This document shows positions 53,636 through 61,260 of a DNA stretch of 64,000 bases, piece by piece. The stretch's first letter is position 1; every line of letters starts with the position of its first letter. The translations under genes and the position numbers were made by a program. The stretch lies in contig CAYYIS010000022.1 of assembly GCA_964470965.1 (NCBI GenBank), positions 13,022-77,021 on the forward strand, read 5' to 3'. The DNA is from CAYYIS01 sp964470965 (GTDB lineage Bacteria > JAAXHH01 > JABIQT01). The notes beneath the pieces are model-generated. The model did not search any database. It saw only the letters and a list, made by a program, of their open reading frames with translations, and was not told where the DNA came from.

Positions 53636-54733
53636 ATGCAAATTACCGAAGTCAGGACCATTAAAATATCCGAAATGCGGCATGGTGAAATTGGATTTCT
53701 CGTGGTTGTCGGGACCGATGCCGGTATTGAGGGACTGGGGGAGGTGGCGGCCGACTGCCACCCTGCCGCTGTGGCCCAGTGCATTCGCGGTATGGATCTG
53801 ATAGGCACGGACCCCATGCGCATCGAAGCGTTCTGGCAGTCGCATTACCACCACCAGTTCTGGCGGGGCGGGCCCATTTGGAACAGCGCTGTCAGCGGAA
53901 TTGATCATGCCCTGTGGGACATCAAAGGCAAAGTTCTCGGGGTTCCGGTGTACGAACTGGTCGGTGGCTCATTGAGGGACCGGATCAAACTCTACACCCA
54001 CACTTGCATGGGAAGAGAAACCCCTGAAGAATTCGGGAATTCCGCAGCCAAAGCGGTTTCCGAGGGCTTTAAGGCCCTGAAATTCGACCCCTTCGGCATG
54101 GCCGATCAGCAGATCGATTCCGCTGAGATGCGCCGGGCTAAAGAACGGGTGCGGGCGACCCGGGAAGCGGTGGGAGATGATGTAGACATTCTGATTGAAG
54201 GACATGGGCGTCTCACCCCCGCAAATGCGATCCGGATGGCCGGCCTGATGGAGGAGTACAACCCGTTCTTCTACGAAGAACCGGTCTCTCCAGACAATGC
54301 AGCTGAGATGGCCAAGGTCGCCTCCTCGATTAACATACCAGTGGCCGCCGGCGAACGCCTATACTCCCGCTGGATGTTCCGTGATCTGATCGAGACGCAG
54401 TCCGTGGATTACGTGCAGCCTGATCTGTGCCACTGCGGAGGATTCAGCGAGGGACGTAAAATCGCTGCCCTGGCCGAAGTGTATCACATCAGGGTCATTC
54501 CCCACAATCCCAACGGCCCGATCTCGACATTGGTCGGCCTTCACCTCGGAGCCTGCACACCCAACTTCGAGATGCTTGAATACGGGCAGGATGCCGAAGA
54601 GAAAGTTCCCCTGATAAAACACATGCCCGAAGTCATTGACGGCCACATGGAAATTCCGTCCCGACCGGGTTGGGGTGTGGAAGTGGATCAGTCCGTACTG
54701 GCGCAATTCAGCGGCGACGCAATCAACAGTTGA
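53636..54733 (+). CDS. Mandelate racemase/sugar-acid dehydratase (galactonate dehydratase-like)
   Basis: 365 residues with the best-conserved enolase-superfamily active site of the window. GFKALKFDPF (Lys149) matches DgoD-type enzymes, Glu188-x-His190 (LIEGHGR) follows, then Glu214/215 (FYEEPVS), Glu240 (AAGERLYSRW) and a late His in VIPHNPNGP (about 291). This is the acid-sugar dehydratase pattern, so it probably converts a sugar acid to its 2-keto-3-deoxy derivative. The HpcH/HpaI aldolase gene lies 240 bases upstream and could cleave such products. No strong ribosome-binding site precedes ATG 53636. Confidence 0.88.
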   Translation: MQITEVRTIKISEMRHGEIGFLVVVGTDAGIEGLGEVAADCHPAAVAQCIRGMDLIGTDPMRIEAFWQSHYHHQFWRGGPIWNSAVSGIDHALWDIKGKVLGVPVYELVGGSLRDRIKLYTHTCMGRETPEEFGNSAAKAVSEGFKALKFDPFGMADQQIDSAEMRRAKERVRATREAVGDDVDILIEGHGRLTPANAIRMAGLMEEYNPFFYEEPVSPDNAAEMAKVASSINIPVAAGERLYSRWMFRDLIETQSVDYVQPDLCHCGGFSEGRKIAALAEVYHIRVIPHNPNGPISTLVGLHLGACTPNFEMLEYGQDAEEKVPLIKHMPEVIDGHMEIPSRPGWGVEVDQSVLAQFSGDAINS

Positions 54734-54893
54734 TGGATATACGCCCGACAGGTTTCGCGAATTGCGTGGCGACGAAATGGAGCGGGGTGTGGTTTCGGAA
54801 CCCGTTCACGAAGGTGGACCGGTTTTCCCATACCCCGGCCGATTGCGATTCGTACTCAGACATGGGGATCTTCCCGCTTTTCAATTGAATTTG

Positions 54894-56417
54894 TCATTCC
54901 GGGCGCATCGTGTGCCACGGTGTTGCCCGCTCATATGCGTGGCCAACCTGCAGGAGCGTTTTTTCGGACCACCATGGGCCGGCGATCTGTAGCCCGACGG
55001 GCAGTCCCTGCCCCGTGAAGCCGCAAGGCACTGAGAGAGCGGGCAGTCCGAGTAAATTGAAGATCCTGGTGTTCTGAGTCATGCGGGGACGAATCTTGTT
55101 CGATTCGCTTTCTACGGAGGGATCGTCGAGTGTGCGCTGCGGAGCGGGAACCGGTACGGCAGGCGTAAGTAGAACATCAACCTCCTCGAACGCCCTCGAA
55201 AACGTACGGCTGGCATTTTCCCGAACGCGTTCCGCGTGAATGTAATCCCTGGCATTGAAATTCTGACCGGCTGCGAGTATTTCTTGTACGTCCCGTCCAT
55301 AATCGTCCCGGTGTGCGGTAAGATAGGGCTCATGGTAATAGCTCGCCTCTGCCATCAACAGCGTTAGAACCACTTCATAGACTTCGTGAACGGATGGTAA
55401 ATCGATCTCTACTATCTCCGCACCCAAGGCCTCAACGGTTTTGATTGCCTCCCGTACCGCCCGGTCTACCTCGGAATCAAGATCACTGTAAAAATGCTGA
55501 TTCGGTATGCCTGCTTTCAAGCCATCTACAGGATGTTCCAGTCCGTCCGTATAATCGGGAGCCGGTTCCGTAGAACAAAGTGCATCATCCGGATCGGAAC
55601 CGGCGAGTACGTTCATCATGATGGCGATATCGCCCACACGTCGGCACATCGGACCGGCACAGTCGAGAGATCGGGCAAGTTCTGTAACACCGAGGACACT
55701 GATGCGCCCATATGTGGGTTTTAGCCCGGCGATGCCGCACAGGGCTGATGGTATACGAACCGATCCTCCGGTATCCGTGCCCAGGGCACCGGCGCACAAT
55801 CCGGCACTGACAGCTGCACCGGATCCCCCGCTGGATCCGCCGGGAACGCGGGATGTGTCCCACGGATTGGCGGTTGACCCGAAATGGGGGTTTTCCGTGG
55901 TAACGCCGAATGCAAACTCATGCAGATTCGTCTTACCGACAATAATCGCGCCCGCCTGCTTCAACCTTCTGGTGATGGTCGAATCAGATCGTGCGGTTGA
56001 ACCGGCTTCATAGAACTTTGACCCGCAGGTGGTGCGTCTTCCCGCTACGTCTATGAGATCTTTGAGTGCTATTGGTATCCCGTGCAACGAGCCTGGATTT
56101 TTCCCAGTCCTGATGTCGATTTCTGCTTGCCTGGCCAGCTCTAAACTTTCATCACGAAACACGGATATGAAAGCATTTAAACGGGATTCCTGTTGATCGA
56201 TCTCATCTAGAGTAGCTTCCATGAGCTCGACCGGAGAGAGCCTGCCCGTTCTGATGAGGTCGGTGTTTTCTCCGATCGAACTGAAAATGATATCTCTGAT
56301 TGGATTGCCCCCCCTGATTCTTCTCTCATCGCCGTGTACCCGGATTCTGTGGCGTTTTGCCGCCGATGCCGTAACCTTACGCCGCCGAGATTCACTTTCC
56401 CGTCTACCCTGGTCCAC
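54894..56417 (-). CDS. Amidase-signature hydrolase (GatA-like)
   Basis: Ser-Ser-Lys amidase. Catalytic Lys lies in IPIALKDLIDVAGR, the cis-Ser in GGSSGGSGAAVSAG and the nucleophile Ser in LGTDTGGSVRIPSALCG. Clear homology begins near base 56291 (FSSIGENTDLIRTGRLSPVEL). The start is uncertain: GTG 56417 gives 507 residues with an Arg-rich, family-unlike first 40. A run of seven C (56308-56314) lies just where homology begins, and a one-base error there would join it to ATG 56329. No GatB or GatC nearby, so it is more likely a stand-alone amidase. VCBS gene upstream, same strand (69-base gap). Confidence 0.87.
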   Translation of the reverse strand: MDQGRRESESRRRKVTASAAKRHRIRVHGDERRIRGGNPIRDIIFSSIGENTDLIRTGRLSPVELMEATLDEIDQQESRLNAFISVFRDESLELARQAEIDIRTGKNPGSLHGIPIALKDLIDVAGRRTTCGSKFYEAGSTARSDSTITRRLKQAGAIIVGKTNLHEFAFGVTTENPHFGSTANPWDTSRVPGGSSGGSGAAVSAGLCAGALGTDTGGSVRIPSALCGIAGLKPTYGRISVLGVTELARSLDCAGPMCRRVGDIAIMMNVLAGSDPDDALCSTEPAPDYTDGLEHPVDGLKAGIPNQHFYSDLDSEVDRAVREAIKTVEALGAEIVEIDLPSVHEVYEVVLTLLMAEASYYHEPYLTAHRDDYGRDVQEILAAGQNFNARDYIHAERVRENASRTFSRAFEEVDVLLTPAVPVPAPQRTLDDPSVESESNKIRPRMTQNTRIFNLLGLPALSVPCGFTGQGLPVGLQIAGPWWSEKTLLQVGHAYERATPWHTMRPE

Positions 56418-56486
56418 ATGCCGTTTAGCTGCCGTCTGTTATTGCGATCCATTTTCCGATCATAGACCGTGGTTCCGATTTTTACC

Positions 56487-57608
56487 CTATTCCGGCAGGT
56501 AGAGATAGAGGTTGTCAACACCCTCAGGCCTCGGAGCGGCGTCCTGGAGAGAACGGTATGGTTTGCTGACGATTCCGATACCGGTTTCCAGGGTGAGAAC
56601 CTGTGCCTCGTGTGTTCCAACGCCCCGATCGATGATGTGTTCCTGCATTCTGTTTCCGCGATTCAGGAAAATTCTCTGGGTGGCGCCGGCCCAATTTTTC
56701 AAACCCATTTCCCCCACGAATATATCCGGTTGCCCGTCTCCATCGAAATCGGCCACCTGCAGGGAGTGGGCGTCCGCCAATCTGTCGTGCAGTACTTCTG
56801 CCTCCCAGATCGCTTCTGGGTCTGTGCCGGGCTTGAAAAGCGCGAGGCGTCCATAGGTCTTTCCTATGTCAGCGCCGACTTCACAAACAGCTATCTCTGT
56901 CCGTCCATCCCCGTCGAAATCCGCCGCGGCCAGCCGCGTACCGCCATAGTCTTCGGTGTAGATATGCCTTTCCCAGGACCCGCCGTCCAGCAGGCGGTAC
57001 CACGAACATCCGGCGATGAGCTCAAGGCGTCCGTCGCCGTCCACATCCGCCGAAGCAAACGCCTGTTCATCAAGGCCGGTTACAACCGGCCGAAAGTCCG
57101 GCCAGGGGGTTATGCGCGGGTCATCCGGAATCCGAACCCAGAAAACCGTCTCCGCATCCTGGTTCCACACGTACAGCTCCTGGCGCCCGTCACCGTCTAT
57201 GTCGGCTACCATGAGGTCATGGGTGCGGTTCCCGGGAAGGGTGGCGATGACCCGGCGTACCCACCGGTCCGCGGGGTCATCCGGGCACTCCCACCAGTAG
57301 ACATAATTGCCCTTGTCACTGGTGCTTGCTATGAGATCGAGCCTTCCGTTCCCGGTCAAATCGAGGAGGACCCCACCCACGCTGATGCTCGCGAAGGTGT
57401 CGTCCATCAGATGCGGTTCCCAGTCTCCACTGTCCGTTTTTTCGTACCAATGAAGCTGTTCGGGATTTCGGGTGGAAATGACAAATTCATCCACCCCGTC
57501 GCCATTAAGGTCTCCAACCACGCACGACATGCGCTCCGCGGGGTGCCCTTCATAAATCGTATGTCGATGAAATACCAATTGCCTGTCACTGGTAGGAATC
57601 GAATTCAC
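56487..57608 (-). CDS. FG-GAP/VCBS repeat protein
   Basis: 373 residues folding as a beta-propeller. Six Ca-binding DxDGDG-type repeats are visible: DLNGDGVDE, DLTGNGRLD, DIDGDGRQE, DVDGDGRLE, DFDGDGRTE and DFDGDGQPD, spaced about 50-60 residues apart. No signal peptide is obvious at this start, which is odd for a family usually outside the cell; the true start could lie elsewhere. Likely a carbohydrate- or protein-binding surface or periplasmic protein. The complementary strand is open for 394 codons (56469-57653), a shadow of the biased repeat codons. Confidence 0.8.
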   Translation of the reverse strand: MNSIPTSDRQLVFHRHTIYEGHPAERMSCVVGDLNGDGVDEFVISTRNPEQLHWYEKTDSGDWEPHLMDDTFASISVGGVLLDLTGNGRLDLIASTSDKGNYVYWWECPDDPADRWVRRVIATLPGNRTHDLMVADIDGDGRQELYVWNQDAETVFWVRIPDDPRITPWPDFRPVVTGLDEQAFASADVDGDGRLELIAGCSWYRLLDGGSWERHIYTEDYGGTRLAAADFDGDGRTEIAVCEVGADIGKTYGRLALFKPGTDPEAIWEAEVLHDRLADAHSLQVADFDGDGQPDIFVGEMGLKNWAGATQRIFLNRGNRMQEHIIDRGVGTHEAQVLTLETGIGIVSKPYRSLQDAAPRPEGVDNLYLYLPE

Positions 57609-57756
57609 TTTAGGCTCCGGAGAAAAGGTTCAATGGGGAACGGCCGATCCTGAGGACAACGAAAAAAATAGACAGCGGTATGAGGCAGACATTAATATAA
57701 ACGTCAGCGTACGTCAACGGGAAAGCGTGCCGGTCGAACGACCAGGGGAGGTCGCG

Positions 57757-58497
57757 TTGGTAACATTAAAAAACAAATCAGCCATTGTCACGGGTGCCGG
57801 CAGGGGCATCGGCAAAGCTATTGCCCACACTTTGGGGCGGGCTGGAGCGAAGGTAGTGGTGACAGCCCGGACAACCGAAGCCATTGAGGCTGTGGCTGAT
57901 CAGATCACGCAGACGGGATCAGACGCCGTAGCGGTAACGGCGGATCTTGCAGCGGAAGCTGACGTTCGGCATATCACAGATTCGGCGTTGAAGGCATTCG
58001 GTTCCATCGATATCCTGGTTAACAATGCCGCCGTTATCCATCCACCCATAGATCTGGTTGGATTTGAATCTGATGTCTGGCGGCATGTTATCGATGTGAA
58101 CCTGATCGGTCCCGCTCTGATGACAAAATCCGTGTTGCCGAATATGATCAAGAACGGCTCAGGAAAAATTGTAAATATATCCAGTATCGGCGGACGAAAA
58201 GGAGCGAGGGGACGCAGCGCCTATCGGGCGGCCAAGGCCGGGCTCATCAACCTGACCGAGAGCGTGGCCGCTGAAGTCAAGACACAGGGTATTGATGTCA
58301 ACTGTATCTGCCCCGGAGGTGTTGATACGGAAGGGTTCAGAGAGGCATTCAAGAATAGAGGCCGGGCAGACATTCCGTCGCTGATGCTGCCGGAAGAAAT
58401 TGCTGAGCTGGTCCTTTTTCTCGCTTCCGATCAAAGCACTGCCGTTACCGGTACGGCGATAGACGCTTTCGGCACGACCAACCCGCTTTTTGAATAA
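57757..58497 (+). CDS. Short-chain dehydrogenase/reductase (SDR)
   Basis: 246 residues from TTG 57757, with GGAGG 5 bases upstream; a GTG at 57727 would add 10 family-unlike residues. Classical SDR: TGxxxGIG at 12-19 (TGAGRGIG), NNAA at 89-92, catalytic Ser142/143, Tyr156 and Lys160 (YRAAK). CPGGVDTEGF fits the substrate-side loop. NAD(P)-dependent alcohol/ketone oxidoreductase of unknown substrate. Convergent with the PHP-type hydrolase gene. Confidence 0.9.
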   Translation: MVTLKNKSAIVTGAGRGIGKAIAHTLGRAGAKVVVTARTTEAIEAVADQITQTGSDAVAVTADLAAEADVRHITDSALKAFGSIDILVNNAAVIHPPIDLVGFESDVWRHVIDVNLIGPALMTKSVLPNMIKNGSGKIVNISSIGGRKGARGRSAYRAAKAGLINLTESVAAEVKTQGIDVNCICPGGVDTEGFREAFKNRGRADIPSLMLPEEIAELVLFLASDQSTAVTGTAIDAFGTTNPLFE

Positions 58498-58520
58498 AGA
58501 TCCGGCCGGCGTAAAGGCAT

Positions 58521-60335
58521 TTAATGGTTTTTGACATCCAGCCACACCGGACTGAGCCAAGCCCTGTTGCCGTCTTCCTGCCGGAGTCGGAGGTAATAAT
58601 AGGCGGATGCTGTCGCCTTGTCACTCAGTACCTCATCGGTCAAGGTGATGTCCCACGCACCAGGGTTCTTATGCCATATTACCTCGCCGTTAGAGATTAT
58701 CTCCACTTGCTCTATGGGCGCCGTGCCGTGAAGACTGGCGGAAAAATACACCGGATCGCCTGATTTTATCTTGCCTTCACTTCCCATGGGCAGACCGTTA
58801 ATGGAATAATCGCAGACGATCTGAACGCCCGATGTGGCATAGGTGCGGCGCTGATCCATGGCCTCCCAGACCGAACGGCGCGTCAGTTCCGGGGATAGGA
58901 AACACGTCAGACCGAAATAACGTCCGCTCATTTGCGTGGGATATGCCTGGTGGTTGTCCGACCCTCCTACAAAACCCAGGCGCCAGCCCATCCGAAATGC
59001 ATCTTGGATGGAAGCGCCCCGATTCCCCTGATGGATCTCCCAGGCTTCATCAACCGCGTCCGCCTCGAAGTCACCGCGCCCTTGTACGATTTCAGCGAGA
59101 CGGACGCGGGGATTGGGTATGGACCAGTCGTACACGGTCCAGTAAATACCATCCGAAAGCGCCTGCTCGTACTCTTCACGAGTGAATGGTTCTTCGCCTG
59201 CATTGGTGTGATGTGGTACGACGATGGCGTCCGATGGCCAGGTTTCCTCTGAGGGGTTACGAGCGGGGTTCCAGTGGGACGGGTCGGCATCGGTGTCGTT
59301 TGATCTCAAATAGATGTTGGCATGCCCAAATGCGGTTGAACTTTCCCAGGCTGGTATGGTTACGAACCGATGGGGATCGTTAAAACGGTCATTGATTCGG
59401 AGTGTATCTTCCCACTGGTAACCGAGCGGCGCATGGTCTGTGCCCGCTATGACGTCCAGGTTCAACCAGTCACGGGCATAGGCGTAGGCATCTTCGAGTC
59501 TGCCGTCGCCGTCAACTGAAAACTCCGTATGAAAGTGTATCGCGCCGAAATAATGGTTCTCGGTTCCTTTGGGTGTTGTGATGACAGGGGGAGCGGTTAC
59601 CTTGAGGCCGTAATCTGCGTCTACAACCTCTATCCTGTACGGATTGATACCTTCAGGGCATCTGCCCTGGACTGTATGCCGGCCTGGTTTTTTTTCTTCG
59701 ATAAACACCTCCTGAGAAAAGGTCGGCGAACCGGAATAACTTGGCGATGGATTACCGAACTCATCTGTTGCGAAAAGTACACCTTGCAGTGCGCCGTCTG
59801 GATCGCTAACAGGTTTGGTGCGGAATTCCAGGTGCACGGGATCACCGGGATGGTTGTTCAAACTCACCCGCTCGCCTATGGTGGTAAATTCACCTTCACT
59901 CTGTAACCTTGCCATCAATTCCAGGGTAGGATAAATCCGTGCGTGCCTCGCCCCGACAGTCTCGAATGTGATCACCAGTTTTGTGCCCGACTCAAGGGCT
60001 TTCGTCACGATCAAAGTACACAGTTGAATGCGTCGGTGATCTCCCCCGATGAGCTGGCCGCCACCGGGAGAAATGCCTGGCCAGACCAGTTCACGGAAAT
60101 GAAGCGGGAGGCCATGCCCGATGACAATTCGACCCTCACCTTCGGTTACATGGGCCCCTTCCAGCTTCCAGCCGCCGTCCGTAAACGCTCTAAAGCCCTC
60201 AATGATTACTCGTACTTCAGCTGCCACGGGAAGCCCTTCCGGGCAGGAAAGGTTGAAGACAAATGGCTTAGGCTCCAGGTCGTCTGCCACAAAATCGGTG
60301 GGGCCGCTGTGTGTAAGGCGTAGCGTTTGAAGCAT
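58521..60335 (-). CDS. PHP/DUF3604-type metal-dependent hydrolase
   Basis: 604 residues from ATG 60335 (AAGGA upstream). An N-terminal beta-rich domain of about 270 residues precedes a PHP-like metallohydrolase domain with HFHTEFS (H-x-H), AGTDHAPLGY, PHHTNAGEE and VGGSDNHQAYP, a full set of metal-binding histidines and aspartates. A C-terminal beta domain follows. Domain order fits DUF3604-type phosphoesterases of glycan-degrading bacteria. No signal peptide seen. It starts 11 bases after the PhyH stop, so the two form an operon. Confidence 0.8.
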   Translation of the reverse strand: MLQTLRLTHSGPTDFVADDLEPKPFVFNLSCPEGLPVAAEVRVIIEGFRAFTDGGWKLEGAHVTEGEGRIVIGHGLPLHFRELVWPGISPGGGQLIGGDHRRIQLCTLIVTKALESGTKLVITFETVGARHARIYPTLELMARLQSEGEFTTIGERVSLNNHPGDPVHLEFRTKPVSDPDGALQGVLFATDEFGNPSPSYSGSPTFSQEVFIEEKKPGRHTVQGRCPEGINPYRIEVVDADYGLKVTAPPVITTPKGTENHYFGAIHFHTEFSVDGDGRLEDAYAYARDWLNLDVIAGTDHAPLGYQWEDTLRINDRFNDPHRFVTIPAWESSTAFGHANIYLRSNDTDADPSHWNPARNPSEETWPSDAIVVPHHTNAGEEPFTREEYEQALSDGIYWTVYDWSIPNPRVRLAEIVQGRGDFEADAVDEAWEIHQGNRGASIQDAFRMGWRLGFVGGSDNHQAYPTQMSGRYFGLTCFLSPELTRRSVWEAMDQRRTYATSGVQIVCDYSINGLPMGSEGKIKSGDPVYFSASLHGTAPIEQVEIISNGEVIWHKNPGAWDITLTDEVLSDKATASAYYYLRLRQEDGNRAWLSPVWLDVKNH

Positions 60336-60346
60336 CAGATGTTCCT

Positions 60347-61081
60347 TTATTTGGCCTTCATGGCTTGCGCTTGAGGTCCATAGAGGTTCCTTGCACCGGC
60401 ATCCGGGTGGTCTCGCCACAGTTCGACGGGGATATTTAATTCCAGTTTACCCAGCATCCTGTCGCGGTGGCAATAATACGTTTGTATGGTCTTACGTTCG
60501 TTTTGCGAAGATCGGAGTGTAGCCGTATGGAGAACGGAAGCGTTAAACAGAATGGCAGTCCCGGGCGGACCGTACAAATACTGCATGCCTCCTTGCGCCA
60601 GCTGTTCATCAGTCTTTAAAACGGGTTTGTCCGCGGCCTCCGGCGATATGGTGAAGCAATGGGTGTCTTTGTTCACGTCCGTCAGGTATACCATCGCCTG
60701 CAGGTAATCCACACGTAACGGGTGCGTATCCAGATGCGGTGTGTCCCTGTGCCATTGCTGGGGGATTTTAACGGCACCGGGATGTACGTCCATATGACGG
60801 GCGCTGACTTCGAGGATTGACAGAGGACCGTTCATCAGTGATTCAGCCACGGGTAGAATGGCCGGGTGCCGGATGATTTTATCCAACCCGATCCAACGCG
60901 ATAAGACGTCACAGTTGGCCGTCTGGTGGGTGTCGTGGCCGAGATACCGCCACCGGTCCTGGTATTCTGTCCTGTTGGTGTCGAACATGGACACTAATCG
61001 TCCTACCTCGTTGTCTGTAAGGATTTTTCCAAGAATGAGATATCCGTTGTTGCTGAAAAACGAATGTTGATCTTCTGTCAT
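60347..61081 (-). CDS. PhyH-family Fe(II)/2-oxoglutarate dioxygenase (canonical HxD)
   Basis: 244 residues from ATG 61081; the in-frame extension to 61159 is unlike the family. Ligands: His111-x-Asp113 (QQWHRDTPH), His185 (VLHTATLRS) and Arg196. The usual PGSHK turn is changed to ISPEAADKP. Divergent from the GH89 gene with 179 bases between. First gene of a pair with the PHP-type hydrolase. Confidence 0.85.
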   Translation of the reverse strand: MTEDQHSFFSNNGYLILGKILTDNEVGRLVSMFDTNRTEYQDRWRYLGHDTHQTANCDVLSRWIGLDKIIRHPAILPVAESLMNGPLSILEVSARHMDVHPGAVKIPQQWHRDTPHLDTHPLRVDYLQAMVYLTDVNKDTHCFTISPEAADKPVLKTDEQLAQGGMQYLYGPPGTAILFNASVLHTATLRSSQNERKTIQTYYCHRDRMLGKLELNIPVELWRDHPDAGARNLYGPQAQAMKAK

Positions 61082-61260
61082 AGGTCTCACCGCCGGATTT
61101 TCATCACCGTTTAAGATTGGTCGGCCAATTTTGGTTATAGTACTCCGCGAGCACCGCACCTGTCAACCCTTGACGGAGGAAACTTGAGCAGATAGGTTTC
61201 TGGTATAGCAAATACCCTTATTACACTACCGGTCAAACGGATTTCACAGGGCCAGTAATC

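Noticed and set aside
56469..57653. 394-codon open frame on the plus strand
   Set aside because: It is the exact antisense of the VCBS repeat gene, whose Asp/Gly-rich codons keep the opposite strand open; the product has no recognisable domain.
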